A stretch of 64,000 nucleotides of DNA from Amycolatopsis sp. 195334CR. GTDB taxonomy: Bacteria > Actinomycetota > Actinomycetes > Mycobacteriales > Pseudonocardiaceae. Positions 34,714 to 43,947 of the stretch are shown here, one piece after another. The translations under genes and the position numbers were made by a program. Each line of letters begins with the position of its first letter. The first letter of the stretch is position 1. The notes beneath the pieces are model-generated. The model worked only from the letters and a program-made list of their open reading frames with translations, had not been told where the DNA came from and made no database searches. The stretch is from the NCBI RefSeq assembly GCF_017309385.1, contig NZ_JAFJMJ010000001.1:2046001-2110000 (forward strand), given 5' to 3'.

Positions 34714-35376
34714 ATGAGCACCCCGGGATGGCCGGTCGCTGGCAAGTCACCGGCCATCCTGGCCGCCTTCACCCGCAGCGTCGCCGAACGTGGCTACGAC
34801 GGCACGAACTTCGGGGACATCGCCGGTGAGCTGGGCATTTCCAAGGGCACCATCGTGCACCACTTCGGCACGAAGGACCGCCTGCTCGCCGCGCTGCACG
34901 AGTCGTACATGCAGCGGCGCCTCGCCGAGGCGCGGCGCATCGTCGATCGGCTGGGCACCCCGCCCGAGCGACTGGCCGGGCTGCTGTTCGCGTTCATGCT
35001 CTACCAGGTGCACGACCGGGCGGCCACGGTCGCCTTCCAGCGTGAGATCGCCCGGCTGGCCGAACACGAGTCGATGGCCGAAGGGGTGCGGCTCCGGGAG
35101 GAGTACCTGGCGCTGGTGCGGTCGGTCCTGGCCGCCGGCCAGGACACGGGTGAGTTCCGCGAGGGTGATTTCCGTCTCCGGAGCCTGTTGATGTTCGGCT
35201 CCGCGCAGTGGGCGTGGACCTGGTTCGACCCGGCCGGTCCGGACAGCGCCGAACAGGTCGGGGCCTGCTTCGCGGACCTGGTACTGGGCGGTTTGCTCAC
35301 CCGGCCGGAGCAGTTGGCCGCACTGACCTCTTTGGACGGACCGGTGCTGGCGACGGTCCGCGACTGCCTGGCGTGA
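34714..35376 (+). CDS. TetR-family transcriptional regulator
   Basis: 220 residues. N-terminal HTH DGTNFGDIAGELGISKGTIVHHFGTKDRLL; the C-terminal ligand domain is variable. It directly follows the molybdenum oxidoreductase genes in the same direction, so it may sense their substrate. It starts with ATG after a run of six G that could serve as ribosome site, or the gene could be leaderless behind CACAAT. Confidence 0.9.
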   Translation: MSTPGWPVAGKSPAILAAFTRSVAERGYDGTNFGDIAGELGISKGTIVHHFGTKDRLLAALHESYMQRRLAEARRIVDRLGTPPERLAGLLFAFMLYQVHDRAATVAFQREIARLAEHESMAEGVRLREEYLALVRSVLAAGQDTGEFREGDFRLRSLLMFGSAQWAWTWFDPAGPDSAEQVGACFADLVLGGLLTRPEQLAALTSLDGPVLATVRDCLA

Positions 35377-35454
35377 CCCGTTTTACGGTGGTGAGCACGG
35401 CTCCGGACAGGGAGACTGGTACTGGACAGACCAGAAGAAGTGACGGAGGCCCGC

Positions 35455-35949
35455 ATGCCCAGTACCGGAAGTGAACAGGGCGGTACACAACTCAGCCCCG
35501 CCGCCAGGGAGCGGCTGGAGGCGGAACTCGCGCGCCTGCGTGAGCAGCGCGCGGTGAACGCGCCCAACTTCCGGGACGAGGACCCGATCGGCGACAGCGC
35601 CGACCAGGCGGACGTGATCGAGCGCGCGGAGACCACCGCGTTCATCGACCGGCGCATCCGCGAGGTGACCGACCTGCTGACGCACGGCAAGAGCCAGACG
35701 TCAGCGGCCAAGGAAGGCCTGCTGCCGGGCGGGACCGAGGTGACCCTGCGCTTCGCCGACGGGGACGAGGAGACCATGCGGGTGGTCGACTTCGCCGATG
35801 AAGCCACCGCGCCGGACGCCTCCGCGCTGACCAGCGACAGCCCGTTGGGGCGGGCCCTGGTCGGCCGCAAGAGCGGCGACACGATCACGTACCGCACCCC
35901 GGGTGGCGACCTGAGCGCGGAGATCGTCGCGCTGAAGCCCCCGGCCTGA
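35455..35949 (+). CDS. GreA/GreB-family transcription elongation factor
   Basis: 164 residues. An N-terminal coiled-coil (LSPAARERLEAELARLREQR, then DSADQADVIERAETTAFIDRR) and a C-terminal FKBP-like domain ending SPLGRALVGRKSGDTITYRTPGG. Gre factors enter the RNA polymerase secondary channel and stimulate transcript cleavage. The coiled-coil tip keeps acidic residues (FRDEDP). GGAGG 6 nt upstream fixes ATG 35455; a GTG five codons earlier would bury that site. Confidence 0.88.
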   Translation: MPSTGSEQGGTQLSPAARERLEAELARLREQRAVNAPNFRDEDPIGDSADQADVIERAETTAFIDRRIREVTDLLTHGKSQTSAAKEGLLPGGTEVTLRFADGDEETMRVVDFADEATAPDASALTSDSPLGRALVGRKSGDTITYRTPGGDLSAEIVALKPPA

Positions 35950-35974
35950 TCGGCGCACCCGTCCGGCACTTCCC

Positions 35975-36005
35975 CAGGCCCCGCGCACCCGGTGCGCGGG
36001 GCCTG
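35975..36005. terminator. bidirectional terminator between greA-like and tex
   Basis: A 15-bp perfect palindromic stem (CAGGCCCCGCGCACC and complement) with a 1-nt centre; the folded RNA would open a larger loop. It separates the convergent genes ending at 35949 and 36019. Confidence 0.8.
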
Positions 36006-36018
36006 AGCGTGCTTCGGG

Positions 36019-38403
36019 TCAGCGGTAGCCGGCGCGCTTGAGCGCGTCGGCCAGTGCGCCGCCACCACCGCTGTTGCCACCGCGGTTGTTGCCGCCGCGG
36101 TCGTTGCCACCGCGTCGCTGGCCACCACCACCGCCGCCGCCCTGACGCCGCGGCTGCTGCTGACGGCGTTCGTTCGAGCCGCGTTCGGTACGGCCGCCCG
36201 GGGTGGGCTCGTCGTCCAGGCGCAGCGTGAGCGAGATGCGCTTGCGCGGCACGTCCACGTCGAGCACCTTCACCCGCACGATGTCACCGGGCTTGGCCAC
36301 CTCGCGCGGGTCCTTCACGAAGTTCTTCGACATCGCCGAGACGTGTACCAAGCCGTCCTGGTGCACACCGACGTCGACGAAGGCACCGAACGCCGCGACG
36401 TTGGTGACCACGCCTTCCAGCGTCATCCCCGGCTTCAGGTCGGACAGCTTGTCCACCCCGTCGGCGAAGGTGGCGGTCTTGAACGCCGGGCGCGGGTCGC
36501 GGCCCGGCTTGTCCAGCTCGGTCAGGATGTCGGTGACCGTCGGCAGGCCGAAGGTGTCGTCGACGAACTTCCGCGCGTCGAGCTGCTTGAGCACCGGCGA
36601 GTTGCCGATCAGCGCGGGCAGCTCCTTGCCGGTGGCCGACAGGATGCGGCGGACCACCGGATAGGCCTCGGGGTGCACCGCCGAGCTGTCGAGCGGGTCG
36701 TCCCCGCCGGGGATCCGGAGGAAGCCGGCGCACTGCTCGAAGGCCTTCGGCCCCAGGCGTGCCACGTCCTTGAGCGCGGTGCGCGAGCGGAAGGGCCCGT
36801 GCTGGTCGCGGTGCGCGACGATGCTGTCGGCGAGGCTGGAGCCGATCCCGGACACGCGCGTGAGCAGCGGCGCGGACGCGGTGTTGACGTCCACGCCGAC
36901 GCCGTTCACGCAGTCCTCGACCACCGCGTCGAGCGAGCGCGACAGCGAGATCTCGGACAGGTCGTGCTGGTACTGCCCGACGCCGATGGACTTCGGGTCG
37001 ATCTTGACCAGCTCGGCCAGCGGGTCCTGCAGGCGGCGCGCGATGGACACCGCGCCACGGATGGACACGTCCAGCGAAGGCAGTTCCTGCGCGGCGAAGG
37101 CCGACGCCGAGTACACCGAAGCGCCCGCCTCGGAGACCATCACCTTGGTCAGCTTGAGCTCGCTGAACTTCTTGATCAGGTCGCCGGCCAGCTTGTCGGT
37201 CTCGCGCGAGGCAGTGCCGTTGCCGATGGCGATCAGTTCGACGTTGTGCGCGTGCGCCAGCTTGGCGAGCTTGGCCAGCGCCTCGTCCCAGCGGTTGGCC
37301 GGCTGGTGCGGGTAGATGGTGTCGTGGGCGACCACCTTGCCGGTCGCGTCGACCACGGCCACCTTCACCCCGGTGCGGAAGCCGGGGTCGAGGCCCATCG
37401 TGGCGCGGCTGCCGGCCGGCGCGGCGAGCAGCAGGTCGCGCAGGTTGGCGGCGAACACCGCCACGGCGTCGTCCTCGGCCGACTGGCGCAACCGCATCCG
37501 CAGGTCGATGCCCAGGTGCAGGAGGATCTTCGTGCGCCACGCCCAGCGGACGCAGCCGAGCAGCCAGCTGTCGGCCGCGCGCCCCTTGTCCGCGACGCCG
37601 AAGCGCTGCGCGATCCGCACCTCGAACTCGCCGGGCCCGGCGATGACCTCGCCCTCCGGGGTCTCGTCCGGCTCCATGGTGAGGTCGAGGATCTCCTCCT
37701 TCTCACCGCGGAACATGGCGAGGATGCGGTGCGAGGGGAGCTTGGTGTACGGCTCGGAGAAGTCGAAGTAGTCGGCGAACTTGGCGCCCTCTTCCTCCTT
37801 GCCCTGGCGCACCTTCGAGCTGAGGCGGCCGCCGGTCCACATCTTCTCGCGCAGCTCGCCGAGCAGGTCCGCGTCCTCGGCGAAGCGCTCGACCAGGATC
37901 GCGCGCGCCCCGTCCAGCGCGGCCTGCGCGTCGGCGACGCCCTTGTCGGCGTCGACGAAGGCGGCCGCGGCGGCCTGCGGATCGGTCTCCGGCTGGCTGA
38001 GCAGGCCGTCGGCCAGCGGCTCGAGCCCGGCCTCGCGCGCGATCTGGGCCTTGGTGCGGCGCTTGGGCTTGTACGGGAGGTAGATGTCCTCCAGGCGCGC
38101 CTTCGAGTCGGCGGCGAGGATCTGCGCCTCGAGCGCCTCGTCGAGCTTGCCCTGCGAGCGGATCGAGTCGAGCACCGCGGTGCGGCGGTCCTCCAGCTCG
38201 CGGAGGTAGCGGAGGCGGTCCTCGAGGGTCCGGAGCTGGGTGTCGTCCAGCATGCCGGTGACCTCTTTGCGGTACCGCGCGATGAACGGCACCGTCGAAC
38301 CGCCGTCGAGCAGCCCCACCGCGGCGGTGACCTGCCGCTCCGCCACGCCGAGCTCCTCGGCGATCTTGCGCTCGATGCTGACCGTGCCACTGGAAGTAGC
38401 CAA
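36019..38403 (-). CDS. tex: Tex transcription accessory protein with RGG-rich tail
   Basis: 794 residues. N-terminal HTH/helical region ([14 protein letters not shown]), a YqgF-like RuvX fold ([17 protein letters not shown]), helix-hairpin-helix motifs ([23 protein letters not shown]) and an S1 RNA-binding domain ([23 protein letters not shown]). It then has a Gly/Arg/Asn-rich tail of about 60 residues resembling RNA-chaperone RGG tails. Tex binds RNA and affects transcription and stress responses. The start codon is TTG, preceded by CAGGG at suitable distance. Confidence 0.95.
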   Translation of the reverse strand: MATSSGTVSIERKIAEELGVAERQVTAAVGLLDGGSTVPFIARYRKEVTGMLDDTQLRTLEDRLRYLRELEDRRTAVLDSIRSQGKLDEALEAQILAADSKARLEDIYLPYKPKRRTKAQIAREAGLEPLADGLLSQPETDPQAAAAAFVDADKGVADAQAALDGARAILVERFAEDADLLGELREKMWTGGRLSSKVRQGKEEEGAKFADYFDFSEPYTKLPSHRILAMFRGEKEEILDLTMEPDETPEGEVIAGPGEFEVRIAQRFGVADKGRAADSWLLGCVRWAWRTKILLHLGIDLRMRLRQSAEDDAVAVFAANLRDLLLAAPAGSRATMGLDPGFRTGVKVAVVDATGKVVAHDTIYPHQPANRWDEALAKLAKLAHAHNVELIAIGNGTASRETDKLAGDLIKKFSELKLTKVMVSEAGASVYSASAFAAQELPSLDVSIRGAVSIARRLQDPLAELVKIDPKSIGVGQYQHDLSEISLSRSLDAVVEDCVNGVGVDVNTASAPLLTRVSGIGSSLADSIVAHRDQHGPFRSRTALKDVARLGPKAFEQCAGFLRIPGGDDPLDSSAVHPEAYPVVRRILSATGKELPALIGNSPVLKQLDARKFVDDTFGLPTVTDILTELDKPGRDPRPAFKTATFADGVDKLSDLKPGMTLEGVVTNVAAFGAFVDVGVHQDGLVHVSAMSKNFVKDPREVAKPGDIVRVKVLDVDVPRKRISLTLRLDDEPTPGGRTERGSNERRQQQPRRQGGGGGGGQRRGGNDRGGNNRGGNSGGGGALADALKRAGYR

Positions 38404-38853
38404 AACCCTGAACCGCCTCTACCTAGTACCGACTGCGCGGAAGCATTCTCCCCACTGCCCACGCCGCCCGGCCACCCTATCCCGCGGCGGCGACGGTCCC
38501 GGGAAATCGACGCGAGTTGTCCACAGTTGGGCCCACCTGTGGACAACTCCTGGGGACAGTCGGCGGAGCCGCTATGGTTGATTTCAGTAGCAGCGAGCGC
38601 GCGCAGTCCGCGTGCCGAAGCGTGAAGATGATCGATCCGCCGACCCGCGAACGCAGACGCGGGATGGCGTGCGCCCTGGTAGACCACGGCCGCGCCGCCT
38701 TCGGCCAGCAGCCGCTACCCGTGACGATGATCGATCCCCGTCCAGCACCACGATGCCCTCCTGCGTGCCGAATGAGGCCACGTACCCGGTGCATCTCCGT
38801 GACCCAAGAAATGAGGAATTCCGTTGCCACACTTGGTTTTCTCCCGGACGCGA
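38404..38853. other. 450-bp region without a supportable gene
   Basis: It holds the tex upstream region and the palindrome with two DnaA-box-like sequences (38515-38548). Short frames here lack convincing codon usage. It may include a decayed gene, but nothing is recognisable. Confidence 0.5.
38515..38548. promoter_or_regulatory. palindrome with two inverted DnaA-box-like sequences
   Basis: TTGTCCACA (38517-38525) and its inverted copy TGTGGACAA (38538-38546) lie within a 34-bp near-perfect palindrome with a GGGCCC centre. TTGTCCACA equals the actinobacterial DnaA-box consensus. It is about 110 bp upstream of tex. Confidence 0.5.
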
Positions 38854-39459
38854 CTACAGCCAGCCCGCGTCCCTGGCGATGCGGATGGCGTCGATCCGGT
38901 TGCGCGCGCCGACCTTGCCGATGGCGTTGGACAGGTAGTTCCGCACGGTCGCCGGGGACAACGACAACCGCCGGGCTATCTCGCCGGTGGCGATACCGCT
39001 GTCGGCGGCACGCAGGACGTCGGTTTCGCGCGGGGTCAACGGGCTCGAACCGGTTTCCAGCGCCATCGCCAGCAGTTCCGGGTCGATCACGCGCTCCCCC
39101 GCGGCGACCCGCCGGACGCCGTCGGCCAGGGTTTCGGCCGGGGCGTTCTTCACGATGAACCCCCGGACGTGCGCGGACAGCGCCCGCAACAGGTGCCCCG
39201 GCTGGTTCATCCCGGTCAGCACCAGCGTCCGGCAGTCCGGCAACTGCTCGTGCAACGCCTCCGCGGCGCTGAGCCCGTCGAGCCCCGGCAGGCCGATGTC
39301 CAGCACCGCCACGTCCGGGCGGGTCCGCAGCGCCGCCGGCACGATCTGATCGCCGCGGTCCAGCTCGGCCACCACCTCGACGCCGTCCTCCATCGCCAGC
39401 AGCGCGGTCAGCGCGCCGCGGATCATGTGCATGTCCTCGGCGATCAGGACCCGGATCAC
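38854..39459 (-). CDS. NarL/LuxR-type response regulator
   Basis: 201 residues. Receiver domain IRVLIAEDMHM with phosphoacceptor Asp in VAVLDIGLPG and Lys in FIVKNAP. LuxR-type HTH LTPRETDVLRAADSGIATGEIARRLSLSPATVRNYLS. Start GTG overlaps the kinase stop (GTGA). It forms the output of the three-gene operon with an active kinase and a kinase-like protein. Related DesR-like regulators control membrane or antibiotic-resistance genes; targets here are unknown. Confidence 0.92.
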   Translation of the reverse strand: MIRVLIAEDMHMIRGALTALLAMEDGVEVVAELDRGDQIVPAALRTRPDVAVLDIGLPGLDGLSAAEALHEQLPDCRTLVLTGMNQPGHLLRALSAHVRGFIVKNAPAETLADGVRRVAAGERVIDPELLAMALETGSSPLTPRETDVLRAADSGIATGEIARRLSLSPATVRNYLSNAIGKVGARNRIDAIRIARDAGWL

Positions 39460-40592
39460 GTTGCCTCCCGCGGAATCTCTACCGACAACCGGAACCGGCC
39501 GTCGCCGGTGTGCTCGGCCACCGCCGAACCGGACAGCGCGGCCACCCGGTCCGACAACCCGGCGAGCCCGCTGCCTTCCCCGAACCCGTCGCCCGCGCCG
39601 TCGTTGACGATCTCCAGTGCGTACCGGCCGTCCCGCGTCCGCCCGGTGATCGCGCACCTGCTGGCCTGGCTGTGCCTGAGGATATTCGTCACCCCCTCGC
39701 GCAGGGCCCAGGCGAGCGTGGCGTGTACCCGGTCGGGCAGTTCGTGCGGGGGTGGCAGGTCCAGCTCGATCCGCGCGTCGATGCCCGCCGCCGCCAGCAG
39801 GGCCGCCGCGCCGTCGGTCTCCTTCGGCAGCGACGCCACGTGCTCGTCCCGCGTCACCGCCCGCACCCCGCGCAGGGCCTCCTGCGCCACCTCGACCAGG
39901 CTCTCGATCTCCGCCTTCGCCTTGCCGGGCTCCTGCCTCAGCAGGCGGATGGCCAGATCCCCCTTGAGCGACACCGCGAACAGGCTCTGCCCCAGCAGGT
40001 CGTGCAGGTCGCGGGAAAGGCGCAGCCGCTCCCGCTCGGCCGCCAGCTCCCCGAGCTCGGTGCGAGCGGCCTGGAGTTCGTCGACCAGCCGGACCAGCCG
40101 TGCCGCGCCGTAGAGGGCCACGGCGATGATCGAAAGGAGGATCCCGGACAGCACCATGTAACCGAACTGGAGCACGTCGTCCTCCGGGCCGGCCTGCAGC
40201 GCCGAGGAGACCGCGGTGACCACCAGCGGCACGGCGGCCACCGGCACCGCGCACCGCCGGGGCACCACCATCAGCGCCGACGCGGCGAGCAGCACCTGCG
40301 CGTCCAGCCACGGACTGCCGAACCAGACGAACGGGAGGTACGCCAGCACCGCCATCGCGGCCAGCGTCCACTGCCAGCCGGCCGGGCGGTCGCCGCGGGC
40401 CGCGGCCATGCTGTGCCGCACCTCCAGCGCGGCCAGCAGCAGCCCGAGCGCGATCGGGATCACCGCCGGGTACTCCGTCGGCGGGGTGGTCGGGGTGCCG
40501 ACGATGGTGAACACCGGTGGTGCGACCGCGATCGGCAGGTTGACCACGACCAGGAACAACCCGGTCCGCCGGGTGGTCCAGAAGGGGTTCAC
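39456..40592 (-). CDS. HisKA_3 sensor histidine kinase (DesK-like)
   Basis: 378 residues. About five membrane helices in the first ~165 residues, a coiled-coil linker and the H-box RLRLSRDLHDLLGQSLFAV with phosphorylatable His. The HATPase ends with the G-box GEGSGLAGLSDRV. Pairs with the NarL-type regulator downstream (GTGA overlap). Start GTG overlaps the stop of the upstream kinase-like gene in the same way, so all three are translated as one unit. Confidence 0.9.
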   Translation of the reverse strand: MNPFWTTRRTGLFLVVVNLPIAVAPPVFTIVGTPTTPPTEYPAVIPIALGLLLAALEVRHSMAAARGDRPAGWQWTLAAMAVLAYLPFVWFGSPWLDAQVLLAASALMVVPRRCAVPVAAVPLVVTAVSSALQAGPEDDVLQFGYMVLSGILLSIIAVALYGAARLVRLVDELQAARTELGELAAERERLRLSRDLHDLLGQSLFAVSLKGDLAIRLLRQEPGKAKAEIESLVEVAQEALRGVRAVTRDEHVASLPKETDGAAALLAAAGIDARIELDLPPPHELPDRVHATLAWALREGVTNILRHSQASRCAITGRTRDGRYALEIVNDGAGDGFGEGSGLAGLSDRVAALSGSAVAEHTGDGRFRLSVEIPREAT

Positions 40593-41347
40593 CGATCGCC
40601 GTCCGAAGCGCTCAGCCCGCGCGCGATCCGGCGGCGCACCGCGGTCAGCGTGGCCCTCGACCGCAGGGCCAGCGCCCGCAGTTCGGCGTCGGCGGCATCC
40701 GGGTTGCCGGTCAGCGCGGCGGCGCGGGTGCCCTGCTCGACGATGCCCTCCAGCTCGACGCCGACGGTGCGGCGCACGTCCCGGTCGATCCGGATCCGCT
40801 CGCGCACGGCGGCCTGGTCGGCCAGTTCGAGCCGGGCTTCGTGCAACTGCCGCGCGGTGGCGATCACCCAGGTCAGGAGGGCCAGCGACAGGGCGAGGAA
40901 CAGGGCGTCGAGCACCAGCGAGATCGCCCACTCCAGGTGCCCGGAGACCGAGGCGAGCGGCACCAGCGCGGCCGCCACCCCGGCGAAGGTGAAGAAGGAC
41001 AGCGGCGGCGGGATGACCAGCAGCACCGAGGCCGCGAGCGCGTAGAGCGCGCCGAGCCAGTCGATGCCCGCCACCGGGATGGCGCTGATGATCAGCGCCA
41101 TCATCACGCCGACCGTCCACAGTGAGCGCGGCGGGCGCTCGCCGCGGGCGGCGTAGAGCACGTTCCGGATGTGCGGAGGGAGGTAGCAGATGGTGAAGAT
41201 GAGCGCGGGCAGCACGCGCACGGTGTCGATCGGCACGGTGGCCACGCGGTAGATGGTCAGCACCGGGGCGACGGCGCCGTAGAGCACCACGCCCACTGTC
41301 GCCAGCCGGATCATCCGGCTCGACCGCTGCTGATCGTTCAGCTCCAT
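40589..41347 (-). CDS. kinase-dead sensor-like membrane protein
   Basis: 252 residues. About six membrane helices (residues ~14-165), then a coiled-coil linker and a truncated DHp-like helix. In VRERIRIDRDVRRTVGVELEGI (residues 181-202, aligned to the usual RxRIxRDLHDxxGxxLxxI) the phosphoacceptor His is replaced by Arg192 and the following Asp by Arg193. The ATPase domain is absent; the chain ends after two helices. It cannot be a kinase, but it could heterodimerise with the adjacent active kinase or sense the signal for it. GTGA overlap with the downstream kinase gene indicates co-translation. Confidence 0.78.
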   Translation of the reverse strand: MELNDQQRSSRMIRLATVGVVLYGAVAPVLTIYRVATVPIDTVRVLPALIFTICYLPPHIRNVLYAARGERPPRSLWTVGVMMALIISAIPVAGIDWLGALYALAASVLLVIPPPLSFFTFAGVAAALVPLASVSGHLEWAISLVLDALFLALSLALLTWVIATARQLHEARLELADQAAVRERIRIDRDVRRTVGVELEGIVEQGTRAAALTGNPDAADAELRALALRSRATLTAVRRRIARGLSASDGDR

Positions 41348-41488
41348 CACCCGTGATCGCCCGAGGGGCCGCCAGAATAGGCGGACCGGCTCCAGCGGGG
41401 CCAGGGCGTAGATCACTCCGGCCAGCTTGCCAGCGCCTCTCGCCGAACGGGCAGATGCGGATGTACCCGGCGCGGCATGATGTTCGTC

Positions 41489-41989
41489 ATGGACGGACCC
41501 AGCTTCGACCTGCCGGGCTTCCTCGCCGAGCGCCTCCGCCCGGCGAGCGTGGCCACCACCGGCCGGGCGGGTGGACCGGCGCTGGCGACCATGTGGTTCC
41601 TCGCCGAGGACAACCGCTTCTGGTTCAACACCCCGAACGACCAGCCGAGCCCGTTCCTCGCCGCGGCACGGGCCGGGCGCGAGGTCGCCGTGCTGGTGTC
41701 GACCTTCGACCCGCCCGGCGACGTGCGGCAACTGCGCACGACCGGCCCGGCGCGGATCGAGGCCACCGACGCCGAGCGGCTGCGCCGGCTCTACCTCCGT
41801 TACGTTCCACAATGGACAGACGAGTGGGCGGCGCACGCGCTCTCGCCGAAGTTCACGCTGTGGTCCATGTCGCCGGAACGCGGGATGGCGGTGGCCTTCC
41901 CCGACCTCGCCGACAGCCCGACCTTCCGCTGGTCGGAGCCGCTGGTCACGGGACCGCCTGCACCTCGGCGGGACTCGTCAGCCGGGTGA
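41489..41989 (+). CDS. pyridoxamine 5'-phosphate oxidase family protein (TIGR03618-like)
   Basis: 166 residues. N-terminal LRPASVATTGRAGGPALATMWFLAEDNRFWF is typical of the flavin/F420-binding split-barrel family, followed by VSTFDPPGDVRQLRTTGPARIE. No substrate can be assigned; F420-dependent reductases and heme-binding proteins share the fold. Starts ATG 41489 or 41477. It converges with the hydrolase gene and overlaps its 3' end by 44 bp. Confidence 0.82.
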   Translation: MDGPSFDLPGFLAERLRPASVATTGRAGGPALATMWFLAEDNRFWFNTPNDQPSPFLAAARAGREVAVLVSTFDPPGDVRQLRTTGPARIEATDAERLRRLYLRYVPQWTDEWAAHALSPKFTLWSMSPERGMAVAFPDLADSPTFRWSEPLVTGPPAPRRDSSAG

Positions 41990-42731
41990 AGTTGTCCACC
42001 AGGAACTCCCACACGCCGGGCACCAGCAACACGGCCAGCACCAGGAACACCGGGAAGACCAGGCGGTTCTCCACGTTCTTGCCGGTGCGGAACCGCAGCT
42101 TGCGCGGCGGCCGGATCTCGTACCAGGTCTCGCCCTTGATCAGCAGCGGGAACAGGAACGGGCAACCGGATTCGGTCAGCGAATCACCGAGGCAGTGCGT
42201 GAAGCAGCCCGCCGCGACCGCGATGCCCAGCCAGCCGGAGATCTGCTCCAGCTCGCCGAACGCGTCCGGCCCGACGCTGAAGATCCACCAGACGATCGCC
42301 ACCCCGGCCACCGGGAGCACCCAGTCGCCCAGCGCGTCCTCGGCCAGCAGCAGGCCGAAGATCACCACGCCGGCGACCGCCCAGTGCCCGCCCGCTTCGG
42401 TGCCCCACGCGGTGAGCAGGCCGAGCGCGGCGGCGAACAACACGGTGTGCGACAGGTGCCGGTGCGTACCGGTCCGCCGTTCGTCCTTGGGCCCCTTGGT
42501 CACCTTGTAGAGCGCGGCCGAGGCCCGGCGCAGCAACCACGACAACCCGCCGGTGATCGGCCCGAGCAGCTTCGACGCCCGGGCGCCGGGGTGGTCGAGA
42601 TCGGGCAGCAGGGCGAAACCCGCGGTGGTGGCGGCGAACGCGACCGCCTGGTGCACCGTGCCCGCGCCGACCACCGGCGCCAGTCCCAGCCCCGCGCACC
42701 AGCCGGTGAGCGCGTGCGTCCGCCCCATCAT
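41946..42731 (-). CDS. YdjM-type membrane-bound metal-dependent hydrolase
   Basis: 261 residues. Four to five membrane helices and the YdjM/LexA-regulated family motifs: an N-terminal GRTHALTGW, LLPDLDHPGA, RRTGTHRHLSHTVLF and GCFTHCLGDSLTESGCP, which supply several His/Asp metal ligands. Family members are induced by DNA damage in some bacteria, but their chemistry is unproven. The final helix ends near residue 245. Overlaps the convergent PPOX gene. Confidence 0.85.
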   Translation of the reverse strand: MMGRTHALTGWCAGLGLAPVVGAGTVHQAVAFAATTAGFALLPDLDHPGARASKLLGPITGGLSWLLRRASAALYKVTKGPKDERRTGTHRHLSHTVLFAAALGLLTAWGTEAGGHWAVAGVVIFGLLLAEDALGDWVLPVAGVAIVWWIFSVGPDAFGELEQISGWLGIAVAAGCFTHCLGDSLTESGCPFLFPLLIKGETWYEIRPPRKLRFRTGKNVENRLVFPVFLVLAVLLVPGVWEFLVDNFTRLTSPAEVQAVP

Positions 42732-42817
42732 TTCCGCGCATCCCCCAGCAGTCCCGGCAGCCCCTTCAGTCCCACCATCTAACCGGGAATCGGCCGGGCG
42801 TCACACCACCGGGTGAG

Positions 42818-43312
42818 TCAAAGCCCCTTGCCGAACCAGTGCTCGGCGTACGGATCGTCGCCGTAGGGCGGAATCGGCTGGTAGCCGCGCCGGGCGTAGA
42901 GCGCCCGCGCCTCGACCAGGTCGTCACGGGTGTTGAGCCACATGGACTTCGCGCCGAACTCGCGTGCCGCGTCCTCGGCCGCGCGCATCAGCACCCCGGC
43001 GCACCCGGACCCGCGGTGGGCGCCGTCGACGAACATCCTGGTCAGCTCGGCGATCTCCGGGGAGTACACCCGGACCCCGACGCACCCGGCCACCTCGCCG
43101 TCGAGCCGCGCGAGCAGGAATGCGCCGGTCGGCGGCGCCAGGTCGTCACTGGGGAAGTCGATCATGATCTGCTCGACCTCGCCCGGTTCCATCGGCCGCC
43201 CGTAGTACCTGCTGCCGATCTCGTCGTAGTAGCGGAACAACGCCCGCAGCGCTTCGGGCTCGGTGGGCGCGACGCGGGCCACCGACCAGTTGAGCAGCTG
43301 GTTTCCAGTCAC
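42818..43312 (-). CDS. GNAT-family N-acetyltransferase
   Basis: 164 residues. GNAT fold with the acetyl-CoA-binding motif HRGSGCAGVLM and a late ALYARRGYQPIPPYG motif (motif B with Tyr). Small-molecule or amino-group acetylation is likely, substrate unknown. Start GTG 43312 is a judgement call: it begins just before the beta-1 strand SVARVAP; the frame runs much further upstream with poor codon usage. Confidence 0.82.
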   Translation of the reverse strand: MTGNQLLNWSVARVAPTEPEALRALFRYYDEIGSRYYGRPMEPGEVEQIMIDFPSDDLAPPTGAFLLARLDGEVAGCVGVRVYSPEIAELTRMFVDGAHRGSGCAGVLMRAAEDAAREFGAKSMWLNTRDDLVEARALYARRGYQPIPPYGDDPYAEHWFGKGL

Positions 43313-43418
43313 AGTGCCGATTGTCGGACGGTCGTCCACCGGTTTTTCGCCGCGGCGCCCACCCGCCCCCGCCACGCCGTCCGGCCACGCCGTCCACCGG
43401 CGCCACGAACCGGCGTCG

Positions 43419-43433
43419 TAGCATGGCGCGATG
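43419..43433 (+). promoter_or_regulatory. leaderless promoter -10 and start of the RHH gene
   Basis: TAGCAT, GGCGCG and ATG, identical over 15 bp to the mptB start at 13305-13319. No ribosome site present. Confidence 0.45.
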
Positions 43434-43667
43434 TCGAAGCGCCTTGGCCTCAACCTGCCCGACGACACGCACGCGCAGATCAAGGCCCGTGCGGACGCGG
43501 CGGGCGTCTCGGTGCACTCGTGGATCATCGCCGCGCTCGAGCGCGAGAACTTCCGCCAGCTCTGCCAGGACACCAACGACTGGTGGGCGAACCGGCCCGA
43601 GGCCGCCGAGCGGCAGGTCGCCGAATACCGCCTCCGGCAGGGCGGCCGTGACTCCTCCGCCGCGTAG
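43431..43667 (+). CDS. RHH antitoxin-like protein
   Basis: 78 residues. RKxLGLNLPDDTHAQIKARADAAGVSVHSWIIAALER is a ribbon-helix-helix (Arc/HicB-tail-like) domain; the C-terminal ~35 residues are helical and basic and would wrap the toxin. It overlaps the MazF-like gene by 20 nt. Likely an autoregulated antitoxin, with leaderless transcription from the adjacent -10 box. Confidence 0.8.
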   Translation: MSKRLGLNLPDDTHAQIKARADAAGVSVHSWIIAALERENFRQLCQDTNDWWANRPEAAERQVAEYRLRQGGRDSSAA

Positions 43668-43947
43668 GGGCGAGATCCGGCGGGTCGCCGGTGACTCCGG
43701 CCGCCGGGTGCTCGTCTACTCGGGCAACATGTTCAACGACCTGCCGGACGTGCCGTACGTGATCACCATGGAGATCACCTCGGTACCGGAACCGATGGAC
43801 GTCGCGCTGGCCGACGGCGCGCGGGTCGCCTACACCCGGCTGGACCACCTGCCGAAGTCGCTGCTCGGCGACCGGCTCGGCACGGTGCCGCACGAGGTGA
43901 TGGAGCGGATCAACACCCGGCTGTTCATGGTGCTGGCCACGCAATGA
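43648..43947 (+). CDS. PemK/MazF-like toxin
   Basis: 99 residues from GTG 43648. RGEIRRVAG, RRVLVYSGNMFND and TRLDHLPKSLLGDRLGTVP follow the SH3-like MazF/CcdB fold (GEI(V/W)xV near the start, a Ser/Thr strand, then a helix after the turn). MazF proteins cleave mRNA at short sites. The usual early (PKxR) residues are altered, so activity may differ; a MazF-like non-toxin is possible. The stop overlaps the start of the DUF2238 gene. Confidence 0.72.
   Translation: MTPPPRRGEIRRVAGDSGRRVLVYSGNMFNDLPDVPYVITMEITSVPEPMDVALADGARVAYTRLDHLPKSLLGDRLGTVPHEVMERINTRLFMVLATQ

Noticed and set aside
38404..38853. Possible small genes between tex and the response regulator
   Set aside because: Frames on both strands are Arg/Ser-rich with poor third-position bias, and none has a convincing start.
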